A DNA stretch of 64,000 nt from Aestuariivirga litoralis (GCF_015714715.1 NZ_WAHS01000001.1:62001-126000), one strand, 5' to 3'; counted from the stretch's first letter, positions 41,773 through 51,909 are shown. Numbers and translations are program-made. Notes: a model not told the origin generated them from the sequence alone.

Positions 41773-42149
41773 GCATGCGTTCTGAACTCGGCAAGGTGCG
41801 AGGCCTTGGTGCTGCGCATGAAGGCACGGGGCATTTCTGGCAACAGAGATTGACCGCAGTGATCAACCTGCCGCTGGTGGTTTTCTTCGTCTGGTATGTG
41901 GCCGACCATATCGGTGCTGACCGTGCGGCGATTGTTGCCTCGTTCAAGAATCCGCTGGTGGCTTTTGGTTTCGGTGCACTCATTGTTTCCACCTGCTGGC
42001 ACATGAAGCTTGGCCTGCAGATGATCATCGAAGATTATGTGCATGGGCACTTCACCAAGTTCGGCTCGCTCATTGCGAACAATCTCTATGCCTTCGGCCT
42101 GATGGGCCTAGGGCTTCTTGCCATTCTCAAAATGTTTCTGGGTAACTGA
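41769..42149 (+). CDS. sdhD: Succinate dehydrogenase membrane anchor subunit
   Basis: A 126-residue second membrane anchor with three helices. The motif [20 protein letters not shown] near residue 17 and the His in [20 protein letters not shown], the second heme ligand and quinone region, mark the family. It starts at ATG 41769 in an ATGA overlap with sdhC, and its final base overlaps the sdhA start. Confidence 0.94.
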   Translation: MSMRSELGKVRGLGAAHEGTGHFWQQRLTAVINLPLVVFFVWYVADHIGADRAAIVASFKNPLVAFGFGALIVSTCWHMKLGLQMIIEDYVHGHFTKFGSLIANNLYAFGLMGLGLLAILKMFLGN

Positions 42150-43939
42150 TGACCGCCTATCCGATCACTGACCATACATTCGATGTCGTCGTTGTCGGCG
42201 CTGGCGGCTCCGGCTTGCGGGCCGCACTGGCTGCCTCGCAAGCGGGCTTGAAGACGGCCTGCATCAGCAAGGTTTTCCCCACGCGCTCGCACACAGTGGC
42301 GGCACAGGGCGGCATTGCGGCTTCGCTGGGCAATATGGGCCCCGACAGCTGGCAGTGGCACATGTATGACACGGTGAAGGGTGCTGACTGGCTGGGCGAC
42401 CAGGATGCCATTGAGTATCTGGTGCGCAATGCGCCGACTGCTGTGTACGAGCTTGAACATTTTGGCATGCCGTTTTCGCGCACCGAAGACGGCAAGATCT
42501 ACCAGCGCCCGTTTGGCGGCCACATGATGAATATGGGCGAAGGCCCGCCGGTGCAGCGCACCTGCGCCGCCGCTGACCGCACCGGCCATGCCATGTTGCA
42601 TACGCTGTATGGACAGAGCCTGCGCTACGACACGGATTTCTACATTGAATATTTCGCGCTCGATTTGATTATGGAAAACGGCGCCTGCCGTGGCGTGATG
42701 GCTTTGTGCATGGATGACGGCACGATCCACCGTTTCCGTGCGCATCAGGTGATCCTGGCCACCGGCGGTTATGGCCGCGCCTATTTCTCCGCCACCTCTG
42801 CCCATACATGCACCGGCGATGGCAATGCGATGGTGCTGCGCGCCGGCCTGCCGCTGCAGGACATGGAGTTCGTGCAGTTCCACCCCACCGGCATTTATGG
42901 CGCGGGCTGCCTGATCACCGAAGGTGCGCGCGGCGAGGGCGGCTATCTCACCAATTCAGCCGGCGAGCGGTTCATGGAACGCTATGCGCCGTCTGCCAAG
43001 GATCTTGCGTCGCGCGATGTGGTGTCGCGTTCGATGACGGTGGAAATCCGCGAAGGCCGGGGCGTTGGCCCGCAGAAGGATCACATCCATCTGCATCTCG
43101 AACATTTGGACCCTGCAGTGCTGCATGAGCGGCTGCCGGGCATTTCTGAATCGGCGAAGATTTTCGCTGGCGTGGATGTGACCAAGGAACCGATCCCGAT
43201 CCTGCCGACCGTGCATTACAATATGGGCGGCGTGCCGACGAATTATCACGGCGAGGCTTTGGCCGGTGACAAGAAGAACCCGGAAAAGACCGTGCCCGGC
43301 CTGTTCGCCGTGGGCGAAGCCGCTTGCGTCTCAGTACATGGGGCGAACCGCTTGGGTTCCAACTCGCTCATCGATCTCGTGGTGTTTGGCCGCGCGGCGG
43401 GTCTTCGTTGCGCTGAAATCACCAAGGCGGGTTCCTCGCATGAAGCCTTGCCTGCAGGTGCGGGCGATCAATCGATTGCGCGGCTCGACAAGTTCCGCAA
43501 TGCCAAGGGCGGCACGCCCACGGCACAGCTTCGCAACCAGATGCAGCGCGCCATGCAGGAAGATGCGGCCGTGTTCCGCACGGGTGAGACGCTGGAAGCC
43601 GGCAAGAAGCGCATCGCCGAAGTGTGGAAGGGCGCGGAAGACATCGCCGTGACCGACCGTTCGCTGATCTGGAATTCCGATCTCATCGAAACACTGGAAT
43701 TCGACAACCTCATCATCCAGGCGGCCGCCACGGTGGAAGGCGCACTGGCCCGCCAGGAAAGCCGCGGCGCTCACGCGCGGGAGGATTTCCCCAAGCGCGA
43801 CGACAAGAACTGGATGAAACACACACTGGCCTGGACTGATGGGGCCAAGAAGAAGGTCACGCTGGGTTACCGCCCGGTGCATGACTACACGATGAGCAAG
43901 GATGTAGATTACATCAAGCCGAAGGCACGGGTTTACTAA
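42149..43939 (+). CDS. sdhA: Succinate dehydrogenase flavoprotein subunit
   Basis: The 596-residue catalytic subunit oxidising succinate to fumarate on the cytoplasmic face. The FAD Rossmann motif is [13 protein letters not shown]; the covalent FAD His is in [11 protein letters not shown]; the substrate-site block is [13 protein letters not shown] and the C-terminal FAD block is [17 protein letters not shown]. Length and blocks are all standard. It is followed by sdhB after 1 nt. Confidence 0.97.
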   Translation: MTAYPITDHTFDVVVVGAGGSGLRAALAASQAGLKTACISKVFPTRSHTVAAQGGIAASLGNMGPDSWQWHMYDTVKGADWLGDQDAIEYLVRNAPTAVYELEHFGMPFSRTEDGKIYQRPFGGHMMNMGEGPPVQRTCAAADRTGHAMLHTLYGQSLRYDTDFYIEYFALDLIMENGACRGVMALCMDDGTIHRFRAHQVILATGGYGRAYFSATSAHTCTGDGNAMVLRAGLPLQDMEFVQFHPTGIYGAGCLITEGARGEGGYLTNSAGERFMERYAPSAKDLASRDVVSRSMTVEIREGRGVGPQKDHIHLHLEHLDPAVLHERLPGISESAKIFAGVDVTKEPIPILPTVHYNMGGVPTNYHGEALAGDKKNPEKTVPGLFAVGEAACVSVHGANRLGSNSLIDLVVFGRAAGLRCAEITKAGSSHEALPAGAGDQSIARLDKFRNAKGGTPTAQLRNQMQRAMQEDAAVFRTGETLEAGKKRIAEVWKGAEDIAVTDRSLIWNSDLIETLEFDNLIIQAAATVEGALARQESRGAHAREDFPKRDDKNWMKHTLAWTDGAKKKVTLGYRPVHDYTMSKDVDYIKPKARVY

Positions 43940-43940
43940 G

Positions 43941-44717
43941 ATGGTCGCATTCACGCTCCCAAGCAATTCCAAGATCCAGCCCGGCAAGGTTCATGCCATG
44001 CCGAAGGGTTCGAATATCCGTGCCTTCAAAATTTATCGGTGGAATCCGGATGACGGGAAGAACCCGCAGGTTGATACCTATCATATCAACATGGATGAAT
44101 GCGGGCCGATGGTGCTCGATGCGCTCATCAAGATCAAGAATGAGCAGGATGCCACGCTGACTTTCAGGCGTTCGTGCCGCGAGGGCATTTGCGGCTCGTG
44201 TGCCATGAATATTGATGGCACCAATACTTTGGCCTGCCTGAAATCCTGCGATGACGTGAAGGGTGATGTGCGGATCTATCCGCTGCCGCATATGCCGGTG
44301 GTGAAAGACCTGGTGCCTGACTTGACTCGTTTTTATGCGCAGCATCGGTCGGTTGAACCCTGGTTGAAAACTTCTACACCCACGCCGCAAGCCGAATGGA
44401 AGCAGAGCAAGGAAGAGCGCGCACTGCTGGACGGGCTTTATGAATGCATTCTCTGCGCCTGCTGTTCCACCTCGTGCCCGAGCTATTGGTGGAATGGTGA
44501 TCGCTACCTTGGCCCTGCCGTTCTGCTGCAGGCCTATCGCTGGCTGATCGACAGCCGCGACGAAGCGGCGGGCGAACGGCTGGACAATTTGGAAGACCCA
44601 TTCCGGCTTTATCGTTGCCACACGATCATGAACTGCGCCAAGGCGTGCCCCAAGGGGCTTTCTCCGGCCAAGGCGATTGCCGAGATCAAGAAGATGATGG
44701 TCGAGCGCCGGGTCTAG
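43941..44717 (+). CDS. sdhB: Succinate dehydrogenase iron-sulfur subunit
   Basis: A 258-residue electron-transfer subunit. The [2Fe-2S] ligands lie in [16 protein letters not shown], the [4Fe-4S] ligands in [16 protein letters not shown], and the [3Fe-4S] ligands in the [15 protein letters not shown] block. It completes sdhCDAB and is followed 2 nt later by a small DUF2007-like gene. Confidence 0.97.
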   Translation: MVAFTLPSNSKIQPGKVHAMPKGSNIRAFKIYRWNPDDGKNPQVDTYHINMDECGPMVLDALIKIKNEQDATLTFRRSCREGICGSCAMNIDGTNTLACLKSCDDVKGDVRIYPLPHMPVVKDLVPDLTRFYAQHRSVEPWLKTSTPTPQAEWKQSKEERALLDGLYECILCACCSTSCPSYWWNGDRYLGPAVLLQAYRWLIDSRDEAAGERLDNLEDPFRLYRCHTIMNCAKACPKGLSPAKAIAEIKKMMVERRV

Positions 44718-44719
44718 GT

Positions 44720-44977
44720 TTGAGTACGGGCGAGGAATATGTGCTTGCCTACCAGACCTACAGCCTGTCGCGCGCGGAAGTAATTATCGCGATGCTGCAG
44801 GCTTACGGCATCGACGCGCAGCTGCAGGACCGGCATTTCAACAACACCAATGGACATATCGCCTTTGCCACCGGCGGCTACAAGATCATCGTGCCGCAAA
44901 GCGGCCTGCGGGACGCGCAGGAGTTGTTGAAGCCTTTTCAGGATGAAGGCGATGACACTGGACCGGGCAGCGTATAA
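44720..44977 (+). CDS. Small DUF2007-like protein
   Basis: An 85-residue protein starting at TTG 44720, 2 nt after sdhB. The sequence YSLSRAEVIIAMLQAYGIDA followed by KIIVPQSGLRDAQELLKPF resembles DUF2007 (putative signal-transducing) domains, which are ferredoxin-like and often found as single small proteins. Its coupling to sdh looks like simple operon tailing, with no known functional tie. Confidence 0.7.
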   Translation: MSTGEEYVLAYQTYSLSRAEVIIAMLQAYGIDAQLQDRHFNNTNGHIAFATGGYKIIVPQSGLRDAQELLKPFQDEGDDTGPGSV

Positions 44978-44983
44978 AGGCAT

Positions 44984-45310
44984 ATGGAAATGCCAAAGGA
45001 CCTGAAGAGCATGACAGCGCAGAGCAAATCCTCCCCGCCGCCCGAACTGGGTGATCTTCGCCACGCGATTGATGGTGTGGATGGGGCCTTGGTGGCGCTG
45101 TATGCCAAACGGCTGGGCCTGGTGAACCAGGTGCTTGAGGTGAAGAAGCAATATGGGCTTCCGGCCTCGATCCCTGAACGGGTGGAAGAAGTGATCGTGC
45201 GGGTGCGTGGCGAGGCCGAGCGCGCGGGCTTCCTGCCGGATGTAGCGGAGAAGCTATGGCGTCTGCTGATCAAGGAAATGATCGTCTATGAAGAAGGCCA
45301 TTTGAAATGA
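44984..45310 (+). CDS. Chorismate mutase type II family protein
   Basis: A 108-residue all-helical protein. After about 20 variable residues it has the AroQ pattern: LRHAIDGVDGALVALYAKRL, then the Lys in EVKKQYGLP and the late VAEKLWRLLIKEMIVYE. This resembles monofunctional AroQ/PchB-type mutases that convert chorismate to prephenate. A start at ATG 45012 is possible. It lies in the sdh tail between a DUF2007-like and a cupin gene, overlapping the latter by 4 nt. Confidence 0.82.
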   Translation: MEMPKDLKSMTAQSKSSPPPELGDLRHAIDGVDGALVALYAKRLGLVNQVLEVKKQYGLPASIPERVEEVIVRVRGEAERAGFLPDVAEKLWRLLIKEMIVYEEGHLK

Positions 45311-45603
45311 GTGGCGACCACAAGCCCGGTACGGCCAAGGCCATTGTGCATGTGGAGAATGAACGGGTGATTGTGACTGAGTGGCGCTTTCAGCCGGGTG
45401 AGAATACCGGCTGGCACATTCACGGGCATGATTATGTTGTCGTGCCGCTGATGGATGGCAAGGTGCGGCTGGAAACGCCTACGGGAACGAGCCACGCCGA
45501 GATGAAATCCGGTGCGCCTTATTACAGGCCCAAGGGCGTTGAACACGATGTGATCAACGCCAATGATGGGGAATATGCTTTTATCGAGATTGAGCTGAAG
45601 TAG
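45307..45603 (+). CDS. Small cupin protein
   Basis: A 98-residue single cupin barrel. Cupin motif 1 is GWHIHGHDYVVVPLMDGKV, with metal-ligand-type His residues; motif 2 follows as PYYRPKGVEHDVINAND. Substrate is unknown. It closes the sdh-linked transcript; a small ACACGC/GCGTGT hairpin at 45664-45679 may terminate it, without a clear T-run. Confidence 0.85.
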   Translation: MSGDHKPGTAKAIVHVENERVIVTEWRFQPGENTGWHIHGHDYVVVPLMDGKVRLETPTGTSHAEMKSGAPYYRPKGVEHDVINANDGEYAFIEIELK

Positions 45604-45678
45604 GCCCCGGTCAGCGCAGTTCGTAGGCAGTGATCGGGTAAAGTGCACCCTGAAGGCTGCTTCACACGCTTTCGCGTG

Positions 45679-46161
45679 TTACTTCACTTCGAGAACGGCC
45701 CACATGCCCATCGCGTAATGGGCAGGCACGTTGCAATACAGAATGTATTTGCCGGGCTTCATGTCCAGGGTGAGCGATCCAGTTTTACCCGGATCAAGTT
45801 CGGAGACTTCGCCCAAGTCACCCGCCTTGTCTTCATCGACACGATTTTCTGCATCAATATAGGGTAGCGCCGTGTTCTCGTCCTTGATCGGAGCAACGAT
45901 CATCTCGTGGATCATCGACTTCGACGTGTTGGACACATTGAAGGTGACCTTGCCACCCACCGCAAACTTGTTGCTGACGGTGATGCTCATGGGCGCGGCT
46001 TTCATGTCGCCGTGCATACCCATTCCCAAGCCCATCATCTTGCTCATGTCCATGCCATCGCCCTTGTCGTTGAGCTTGACATTGATGGTGGTCCCCGCGC
46101 TGGCAATTGCCGGAGCAATGGCGACGAGCGCTGCGATACAGATAGCGTTAAGGGTGATCAT
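45679..46161 (-). CDS. Periplasmic cupredoxin-like copper protein
   Basis: A 160-residue secreted blue-copper-fold protein. The signal peptide covers about residues 1-21 (ICIAALVAIAPAIASA). Type-1 copper ligands are recognisable: His in SMIHEMIV, then Cys, His and Met in YCNVPAHYAMGMW. A Met/Asp-rich stretch (DGMDMSKMMGLGMGMHGDM) near the N-terminus could bind extra copper. The start is ATG 46161 with GGAGG 9 nt upstream; an upstream in-frame start is not supported. Probably a copper carrier or electron shuttle. Confidence 0.88.
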   Translation of the reverse strand: MITLNAICIAALVAIAPAIASAGTTINVKLNDKGDGMDMSKMMGLGMGMHGDMKAAPMSITVSNKFAVGGKVTFNVSNTSKSMIHEMIVAPIKDENTALPYIDAENRVDEDKAGDLGEVSELDPGKTGSLTLDMKPGKYILYCNVPAHYAMGMWAVLEVK

Positions 46162-46566
46162 TTTTCGATTCCTCCAGAATGGCACGCCAATGCTTGGCTT
46201 GCCTCTTCAGGGACAAATCATGCGCGCTTTGCAAATTGTTGCATTGATCTGGGTCATGCTGTCAGTTTCATCGGAGAGACAGCGCGCCCAGTAGAAGGGT
46301 AAGGCGTTCAAGTGCCAGAATGTTCCGCCTGGCAAACAATAGTTTCTGGAAGGTGTGTTCAGCGCCGGATCTTGTGAATGCCGACTTTATTGCTACGGTA
46401 TTTAAAATTGCCTATCGCGCGAGCGGGGGCTTGTGCGAGCCTGAATCCAACGGGAATTTCGCACCAAACAGGCACACCGAGAGCCGTTCGGGCGCTCCTG
46501 CCGCATTGTTTTGCGGCGCAATAAGGCTTATAGCTTTGATACTCCCACACATATGAGGCCCTTCGC
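46162..46566. other. Intergenic region upstream of aconitase
   Basis: About 400 nt between divergent genes. No open frame with family likeness is seen. The first 15 nt hold the ribosome site of the minus-strand cupredoxin gene. Near the aconitase end a weak promoter-like pair, TTGTTT (46506-46511) and TTATAG (46528-46533), has 16 nt spacing; GAGG about 8 nt before ATG 46567 is the ribosome site. The middle shows nothing I can name. Confidence 0.4.
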
Positions 46567-49308
46567 ATGTCCTTCGATTCTTTCAAGTCCCGCAAAACGC
46601 TCAAGGTGGGAAAGAAAAGCTATGTCTATTACAGCCTGAAGGATGCGGAGAAAAATGGACTGAAGGGCATTTCAGCCCTGCCATTTTCGATGAAAGTGCT
46701 GCTCGAAAACCTGTTGCGCAATGAAGACGGGCGCTCGGTGACCAAGACCGACATCGAGGCCTTCGTGGCCTGGCTCTCCAACAAGGGCAAAGGTGCAGCC
46801 GAAGTGGGCTTCCGCCCAGCGCGCGTGCTGATGCAGGATTTCACCGGCGTTCCCGCCGTGGTCGATCTCGCCGCCATGCGCGATGGCATGAAGATGCTGA
46901 AGGGCGACGTGCAGAAGATCAATCCGCTGGTGCCGGTGGACCTGGTGATCGACCATTCAGTGGTCGTCGATTATTTCGGCAACAAGCAGGCCTTCGCCTC
47001 CAATGTGAAGCGCGAGTATGAGCAGAACATGGAGCGCTACAAGTTCCTGAAATGGGGGCAGGGCGCATTTGAGAACTTCCGCGTGGTGCCGCCGGGCACT
47101 GGCATCTGCCATCAAGTCAATCTTGAATATCTGTCGCAGACGGTTTGGACGCGCACTGAAACCGTGATGAAGGGCAAGAAAGCGACCAAGGTTGAAGTGG
47201 CTTATCCCGATACGCTGGTGGGCACTGACTCTCATACTACGATGGTGAACGGCCTTGGCGTTCTGGGTTGGGGCGTGGGCGGCATTGAGGCCGAAGCCGC
47301 GATGCTGGGCCAGCCGCAGAGCATGCTGCTGCCGGAAGTGATCGGCTTCAGGTTGAAGGGCAAGCTGCGCGAAGGCGTGACCGCCACCGATCTCGTGCTG
47401 CTGGTCACCCAGATGCTGCGCAAGAAGGGCGTGGTGGGCAAGTTCGTTGAGTTCTACGGCGAGGGCATGAAGGGCCTGACGCTGGCCGACCGCGCCACCA
47501 TTGCCAACATGGCGCCTGAATATGGTGCCACTTGTGGCTTCTTCCCCGTCGATGGCGTGACTGTGGATTATCTCAAATTCTCGGGCCGTGCCAAGGAGCG
47601 CATCGCGCTCGTTGAAAAGTATTGCAAGGCGCAGGGCATGTTCGGTTCGAACAAGGCCGAGCCTGTTTTCACTGATACGCTTGAGCTTGACGTGAGCACC
47701 GTGCCTTCGGCCATGGCTGGACCCAATCGTCCGGAAAAGTTTGCGCCACTTGATACCGTCAAGTCCGGTTTCCAGTCCGCGCTGGAAGCACCGAAGGACA
47801 AGGCCGGTTATTCCAAGCCTGGTGAAATTGCCAAGCGCGTGAATGTGGACGGCAAGAATTTCGACATTGGCCATGGTGACGTGGTCATCGCTGCGATCAC
47901 CTCCTGCACCAATACGTCGAACCCCAACGTGCTGATCGGCGCTGGCCTGCTGGCCAAGAAGGCTGCAGCACTCGGCCTGCAGGCCAAGCCCTGGGTGAAG
48001 ACTTCATTTGCGCCGGGCTCACAGGTCGTGTCGGAATACATGGCCAAGGCGGGCTTGCAGAAGGAGCTGGACAAGATCGGCTTCTATCTCGTCGGCTATG
48101 GTTGCACGACCTGCATTGGCAATTCCGGCCCGCTCGATCCTTCGATTTCGAAAGCCATCAACGACAATGGTATCGTCGCTTCGGCCGTCATCTCCGGTAA
48201 CCGCAATTTCGAAGGCCGCGTGTCGCCTGACGTGCAGGCCGCTTACCTCGCTTCGCCGCCGCTGGTGGTCGCTTATGCGATTGCCGGCTCGACGCAGATC
48301 GATCTGACGAAAGAACCTCTCGGTGTGGACAAGAAGGGCAAGCCGGTTTTCCTGAAAGACATCTGGCCGTCCAACAAGGAAATCGAGACTTTCGTGCGTA
48401 AGAACATCACCGCGAAAATGTTCAAGACGCGCTATGCCGACGTGTTCAAGGGCGACAAGAACTGGCGCGCTGTTCCTGTCGCCAAGGGTGATACCTACAA
48501 CTGGGACAACAAGAGCACCTATGTGCAGAACCCGCCTTACTTCCAGGGCATGCAGGCCACGCCGAAGCCCGTGTCGAATGTGACGGGTGCGCGCGTGCTG
48601 GGGCTCTTTGGTGACAAGATCACCACCGACCACATTTCGCCGGCAGGCTCGATCAAGGCAGCTTCACCCGCCGGCAAATATCTGATCGAGAATGGCGTGG
48701 CTCCGCTGGACTTCAATCAGTACGGCACCCGCCGCGGCAACCACGAGGTGATGATGCGCGGCACCTTTGCCAATATCCGCATCAAGAATTTCATGGTGCG
48801 CGAAGGCAGCCAGGGCAATGTCAAGGAAGGTGGCGTCACGCTGCACCAGCCCGATGGCACTGAAATGCCGATTTATGATGCTGCGATGAAGTACCAGAAG
48901 GAAGGCGTGCCGCTGGTCGTTTTTGCGGGCGTGGAATATGGCAACGGTTCATCACGTGACTGGGCAGCCAAAGGCACCAATCTGCTGGGCGTGCGCGCCG
49001 TGATCGCGCAGAGCTTCGAGCGCATCCATCGCTCAAACCTGGTGGGCATGGGCGTTGTGCCGCTGCAGTTCAAGGACGGCGACTCCTGGCAGAGCCTGAA
49101 TCTGGTCGGCAATGAGCAGATCACCATCAACGGTCTTGCCGAAGGCTTGAAACCCCGCGCCATGCTGACGGTCGATATCACCCGCGCAGATGGCACCAAG
49201 ACTTCGGTGGAGGTGATCTGCCGCATCGATACGCTGGACGAGATCGACTACTTCAAGAATGGCGGCATTCTGCCATTTGTGATCCGGAACATCGCCAAAG
49301 TGGCCTGA
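46567..49308 (+). CDS. acnA: Aconitate hydratase
   Basis: A 913-residue AcnA/IRP-type aconitase isomerising citrate to isocitrate. Iron-sulfur ligands lie in SCTNTSNPNVLIGAG and GYGCTTCIGNSGPL; the substrate-binding block GTDSHTTMVNGLGVLGWGVG and the swivel-domain block GVEYGNGSSRDWAAKG are intact. The length is as expected. It stands alone, 381 nt or more from its neighbours. Confidence 0.97.
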   Translation: MSFDSFKSRKTLKVGKKSYVYYSLKDAEKNGLKGISALPFSMKVLLENLLRNEDGRSVTKTDIEAFVAWLSNKGKGAAEVGFRPARVLMQDFTGVPAVVDLAAMRDGMKMLKGDVQKINPLVPVDLVIDHSVVVDYFGNKQAFASNVKREYEQNMERYKFLKWGQGAFENFRVVPPGTGICHQVNLEYLSQTVWTRTETVMKGKKATKVEVAYPDTLVGTDSHTTMVNGLGVLGWGVGGIEAEAAMLGQPQSMLLPEVIGFRLKGKLREGVTATDLVLLVTQMLRKKGVVGKFVEFYGEGMKGLTLADRATIANMAPEYGATCGFFPVDGVTVDYLKFSGRAKERIALVEKYCKAQGMFGSNKAEPVFTDTLELDVSTVPSAMAGPNRPEKFAPLDTVKSGFQSALEAPKDKAGYSKPGEIAKRVNVDGKNFDIGHGDVVIAAITSCTNTSNPNVLIGAGLLAKKAAALGLQAKPWVKTSFAPGSQVVSEYMAKAGLQKELDKIGFYLVGYGCTTCIGNSGPLDPSISKAINDNGIVASAVISGNRNFEGRVSPDVQAAYLASPPLVVAYAIAGSTQIDLTKEPLGVDKKGKPVFLKDIWPSNKEIETFVRKNITAKMFKTRYADVFKGDKNWRAVPVAKGDTYNWDNKSTYVQNPPYFQGMQATPKPVSNVTGARVLGLFGDKITTDHISPAGSIKAASPAGKYLIENGVAPLDFNQYGTRRGNHEVMMRGTFANIRIKNFMVREGSQGNVKEGGVTLHQPDGTEMPIYDAAMKYQKEGVPLVVFAGVEYGNGSSRDWAAKGTNLLGVRAVIAQSFERIHRSNLVGMGVVPLQFKDGDSWQSLNLVGNEQITINGLAEGLKPRAMLTVDITRADGTKTSVEVICRIDTLDEIDYFKNGGILPFVIRNIAKVA

Positions 49309-49348
49309 TCTCCACCAATCATTGCGCCACAGCTTTATGAGCGTAAGC

Positions 49349-49373
49349 TAAGCCTTCCAACAAGGGAGGCTTA
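49349..49373 (+). promoter_or_regulatory. Hairpin covering the DUF1428 ribosome site
   Basis: TAAGCCTTCC pairs with GGGAGGCTTA (one G-T wobble) around loop AACAA. The 3' arm contains the GGGAGG ribosome site and ends 1 nt before ATG 49375. If formed, it would hide the site; it could alternatively act as a short terminator for acnA, although there is no T-run. Confidence 0.5.
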
Positions 49374-49374
49374 C

Positions 49375-49731
49375 ATGGCTTATATTGATCTGATGGTTTT
49401 GCCGGTCACGAGCAGCAAGCTCGGTGCTTACAAGAAGCTGGTGAAGAAAAGTGCCGAGGCGTGGAAGCGCGCTGGTGCGCTGGAATATCACGAAGTGATC
49501 CAGGATGACGTGAAGCCTGGCAAGGTCACTTCATTTCCGCAAAGCGTGAAGCTGAAGAAGGATGAGATGGTGGCTGCGGCTTACCTCGTGTTTGAATCCA
49601 AGGCGCATCGCAACAAGGCCTGGAAGGCGATCATGAAGGACCCATTCATGGCGGGCTTTGATTGGAAGAATTCGCCCTTCGACGGCAAGCGCATGTATTA
49701 CGGCGGCTTCAAGACGCTGATTAAATTTTAG
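49375..49731 (+). CDS. DUF1428 domain-containing protein
   Basis: A 118-residue protein of the DUF1428 family (ferredoxin-like fold, no assigned activity). It shows the family's YIDLMVLPVTSSKLGAYKKL start and the late KAWKAIMKDPFM. Single gene with a strong GGGAGG ribosome site within a hairpin. Confidence 0.88.
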   Translation: MAYIDLMVLPVTSSKLGAYKKLVKKSAEAWKRAGALEYHEVIQDDVKPGKVTSFPQSVKLKKDEMVAAAYLVFESKAHRNKAWKAIMKDPFMAGFDWKNSPFDGKRMYYGGFKTLIKF

Positions 49732-49811
49732 AGATTATCGCCGTCCGCGCACACGCCAGACTCACTCACAAGTGATTGGCATGTGTTCAGCCTGCGCGCG
49801 ATTATACCGGC

Positions 49812-50537
49812 ATGGAAAAGATCTATTCACGCCGTAAGGCACTTCAACTCGGGCTCGGTGGCGTTGCCGCCGGGCCGCTGTTTTCTTCGATGGCCCGTGC
49901 TGCGCAAAGCCCGGTGCTGGTTGAACTGTTCACCAGCCAGGGCTGTTCCGATTGTCCGCCGGCCGACAAGCTGGCCGCGCAACTGATGAAAGAGCCCGGT
50001 GTTTTCGTTGTCTCGATGAATGTCGATTACTGGGATTATCTGGGCTGGAAAGACACGCTGGGCAAAGCAGAATGGTCCAGGCGGCAGGAAACATATGCAA
50101 AGCAGCGCGGCGATGGCGAAGTCTATACGCCGCAAATGGTGATCAATGGCATGGAACATGCCGTGGGATCCAACCGCGGCGCGGTTGATGCCGCCATTGC
50201 CAGCGCGCGCAAGAAGGCAGCACTTGTGCCGGTGTCGCTGCGGCAGAATGGCAATGAAATCAGCATCAGCGTGGGGCCGGGGGCGGGCAAGGCCCAGGTT
50301 GGGCTTCTGACATTGACGCCGGAGGTGGCCGTGAAAATCGGGCGCGGCGAAAATGCCGGCGCAACTGTGACCTATCATAATGTAGCTCGCAAGTTGGATG
50401 TGCTCGGTGAGTGGGACGGTACAGCGAAGGTTTTCACTGCTGGCCAAGCATCGGGAGATCCCGGACAATTTATCGCAATTTTGCAGAGTGTAGAGACCGG
50501 CCAAGTCATGGGCTGTTCGGCGTTCACGGTCTCGTGA
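49812..50537 (+). CDS. DUF1223 domain-containing secreted protein
   Basis: A 241-residue protein with a twin-arginine-like signal (SRRKALQLGLGGVAAG). The DUF1223 domain has a thioredoxin-like fold; its redox-type motif is FTSQGCSDCPPADKL, a CxxC, and WDYLGWKD follows. It may act in periplasmic disulfide or metal chemistry, but this is inference. I use ATG 49812, where the signal peptide begins, rather than an in-frame start 36 nt upstream. Confidence 0.85.
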   Translation: MEKIYSRRKALQLGLGGVAAGPLFSSMARAAQSPVLVELFTSQGCSDCPPADKLAAQLMKEPGVFVVSMNVDYWDYLGWKDTLGKAEWSRRQETYAKQRGDGEVYTPQMVINGMEHAVGSNRGAVDAAIASARKKAALVPVSLRQNGNEISISVGPGAGKAQVGLLTLTPEVAVKIGRGENAGATVTYHNVARKLDVLGEWDGTAKVFTAGQASGDPGQFIAILQSVETGQVMGCSAFTVS

Positions 50538-50629
50538 TCAGCCTCGGTGATCCGCCAAACGTTGCTGCCCGTTGTATTGGCAAGATCACGCAATAAGGCC
50601 TGATCCAAAAAATCCTGAGGACGTTCAAC

Positions 50630-51172
50630 ATGCGCAAGCTTCTTGCTGCCACGGTCATACTTGGCCTGATTTCAACTGCCGCTCTCGCTGCCAACCCGAT
50701 GGTCGGTGGTGCTGCGATGTATCCAAAAAAGAACATTATCCAGAATGCGCTCAAATCCAAGGACCACACCACGCTGGTTGCTGCCGTGAAGGCCGCTGGC
50801 CTGGTTGACACGCTGCAGAGCAAGGGCCCGTTCACCGTGTTCGCGCCCACCAATGAAGCCTTTGCCGCGCTTCCTGCTGGCACGGTGGAAACCCTGCTGA
50901 AGCCGGAAAACAAGGCGCAGCTCACCAAGATCCTCACCTGCCACGTGATCGGTGCCAAGGCTTTGGCCAAGGACGTGATGTCGATGGTGAAAGCTGATGG
51001 CGGCCAGCACAAGGTGAAGACCGTGGGCGGCTGCGAGCTGACCCTGAAGGTTGATGGCAAGAAGGTCACCGTGACCGATGAAACCGGCGGCGTTGCCAAT
51101 GTGACCATCGCTGACGTGATTCAGTCCAACGGCGTGATCCACGTCGTCGATAAGGTTCTGCTGCCGAAGTAA
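50630..51172 (+). CDS. Fasciclin domain secreted protein (copy 1)
   Basis: A 180-residue protein: a signal peptide of about 20 residues ending ALAA, then a single fasciclin (FAS1) domain with [20 protein letters not shown] and the H2 block NGVIHVVDKVLLPK. FAS1 domains mediate adhesion or ligand binding outside the cell. Two cysteines (LTCHV and GGCEL) could form a disulfide. A terminator follows, then a very similar second copy. Confidence 0.93.
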   Translation: MRKLLAATVILGLISTAALAANPMVGGAAMYPKKNIIQNALKSKDHTTLVAAVKAAGLVDTLQSKGPFTVFAPTNEAFAALPAGTVETLLKPENKAQLTKILTCHVIGAKALAKDVMSMVKADGGQHKVKTVGGCELTLKVDGKKVTVTDETGGVANVTIADVIQSNGVIHVVDKVLLPK

Positions 51173-51201
51173 AGTTCTACAGCGTTTCTCCTGACGCGGG
51201 T

Positions 51202-51237
51202 GGCCCGGATGCCTTACGGTAGGTATCCGGGCCATTT
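51202..51237 (+). terminator. Rho-independent terminator after fasciclin copy 1
   Basis: GGCCCGGATGCC and GGTATCCGGGCC form a 12-bp stem with one G-T wobble around an 8-nt loop, followed by ATTTT. Confidence 0.8.
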
Positions 51238-51366
51238 TCATGTGACGGGTGCGTGACGAGAATCATCACCTTCTTGTGATCGCGAAACATTGATCTGTTT
51301 TAATCTGCGATCCGTTCTTTCAGCAGCATCGGCAATCAAGCACGATCAAGGTGAGGAACCTCAAAC

Positions 51367-51909
51367 ATGCGTAAGATCATTCTCGGCCTCGCAGCCGCCA
51401 CTTTCATGTCCGCAGCTGCTTTCGCTGCCAACCCGATGGTGGGGGGCTCGGAAATGTTCCCCACCAAGAACATCGTTGAGAACGCGATGAACTCGAAGGA
51501 TCACACCACGCTCGTGGCCGCTGTGGCCGCTGCAGGCCTGGTTGATACGCTGAAGGGCGCTGGCCCGTTCACCGTGTTTGCTCCTACCAATGAAGCCTTT
51601 GCTGCACTTCCTGCTGGCACGGTCGACACGTTGCTGAAGCCTGAGAACAAGGACAAGCTGGTCAAGATCCTGACCTGCCATGTGGTTGGCGCCAAGGCGA
51701 TGGCTGCCGATGTGATGGCAATGGTGAAGGCCGATGGCGGCATGCACAAGGTGAAGACCGTGGGCGGCTGTGAGCTGACCCTGAAGGTCGACGGTGACAA
51801 GGTGACGGTGACCGATGAGACCGGTGGCGTGGCCAATGTGACCATTGCCGACGTGGCGCAATCGAACGGCGTGATCCATGTGATCGACAAGGTTCTGCTG
51901 CCGAAGTAA
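51367..51909 (+). CDS. Fasciclin domain secreted protein (copy 2)
   Basis: A 180-residue tandem paralogue of the 50630 gene. The mature domains align end to end without gaps and differ at only a minority of positions; the signal peptides are much less alike. Both cysteines and both FAS1 blocks are kept. A separate upstream region (51238-51366), beyond the copy-1 terminator, suggests its own promoter and independent control. Confidence 0.93.
   Translation: MRKIILGLAAATFMSAAAFAANPMVGGSEMFPTKNIVENAMNSKDHTTLVAAVAAAGLVDTLKGAGPFTVFAPTNEAFAALPAGTVDTLLKPENKDKLVKILTCHVVGAKAMAADVMAMVKADGGMHKVKTVGGCELTLKVDGDKVTVTDETGGVANVTIADVAQSNGVIHVIDKVLLPK

Noticed and set aside
45664-45679. A rho-independent terminator for the sdh-linked transcript
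   Set aside because: The stem is only 6 bp and there is no T-run in either direction, so I mention it only in the cupin entry.
46957-47874. A 305-codon minus-strand frame inside aconitase
   Set aside because: Aconitase is intact and conserved through this region; the antisense frame has no recognisable domain.
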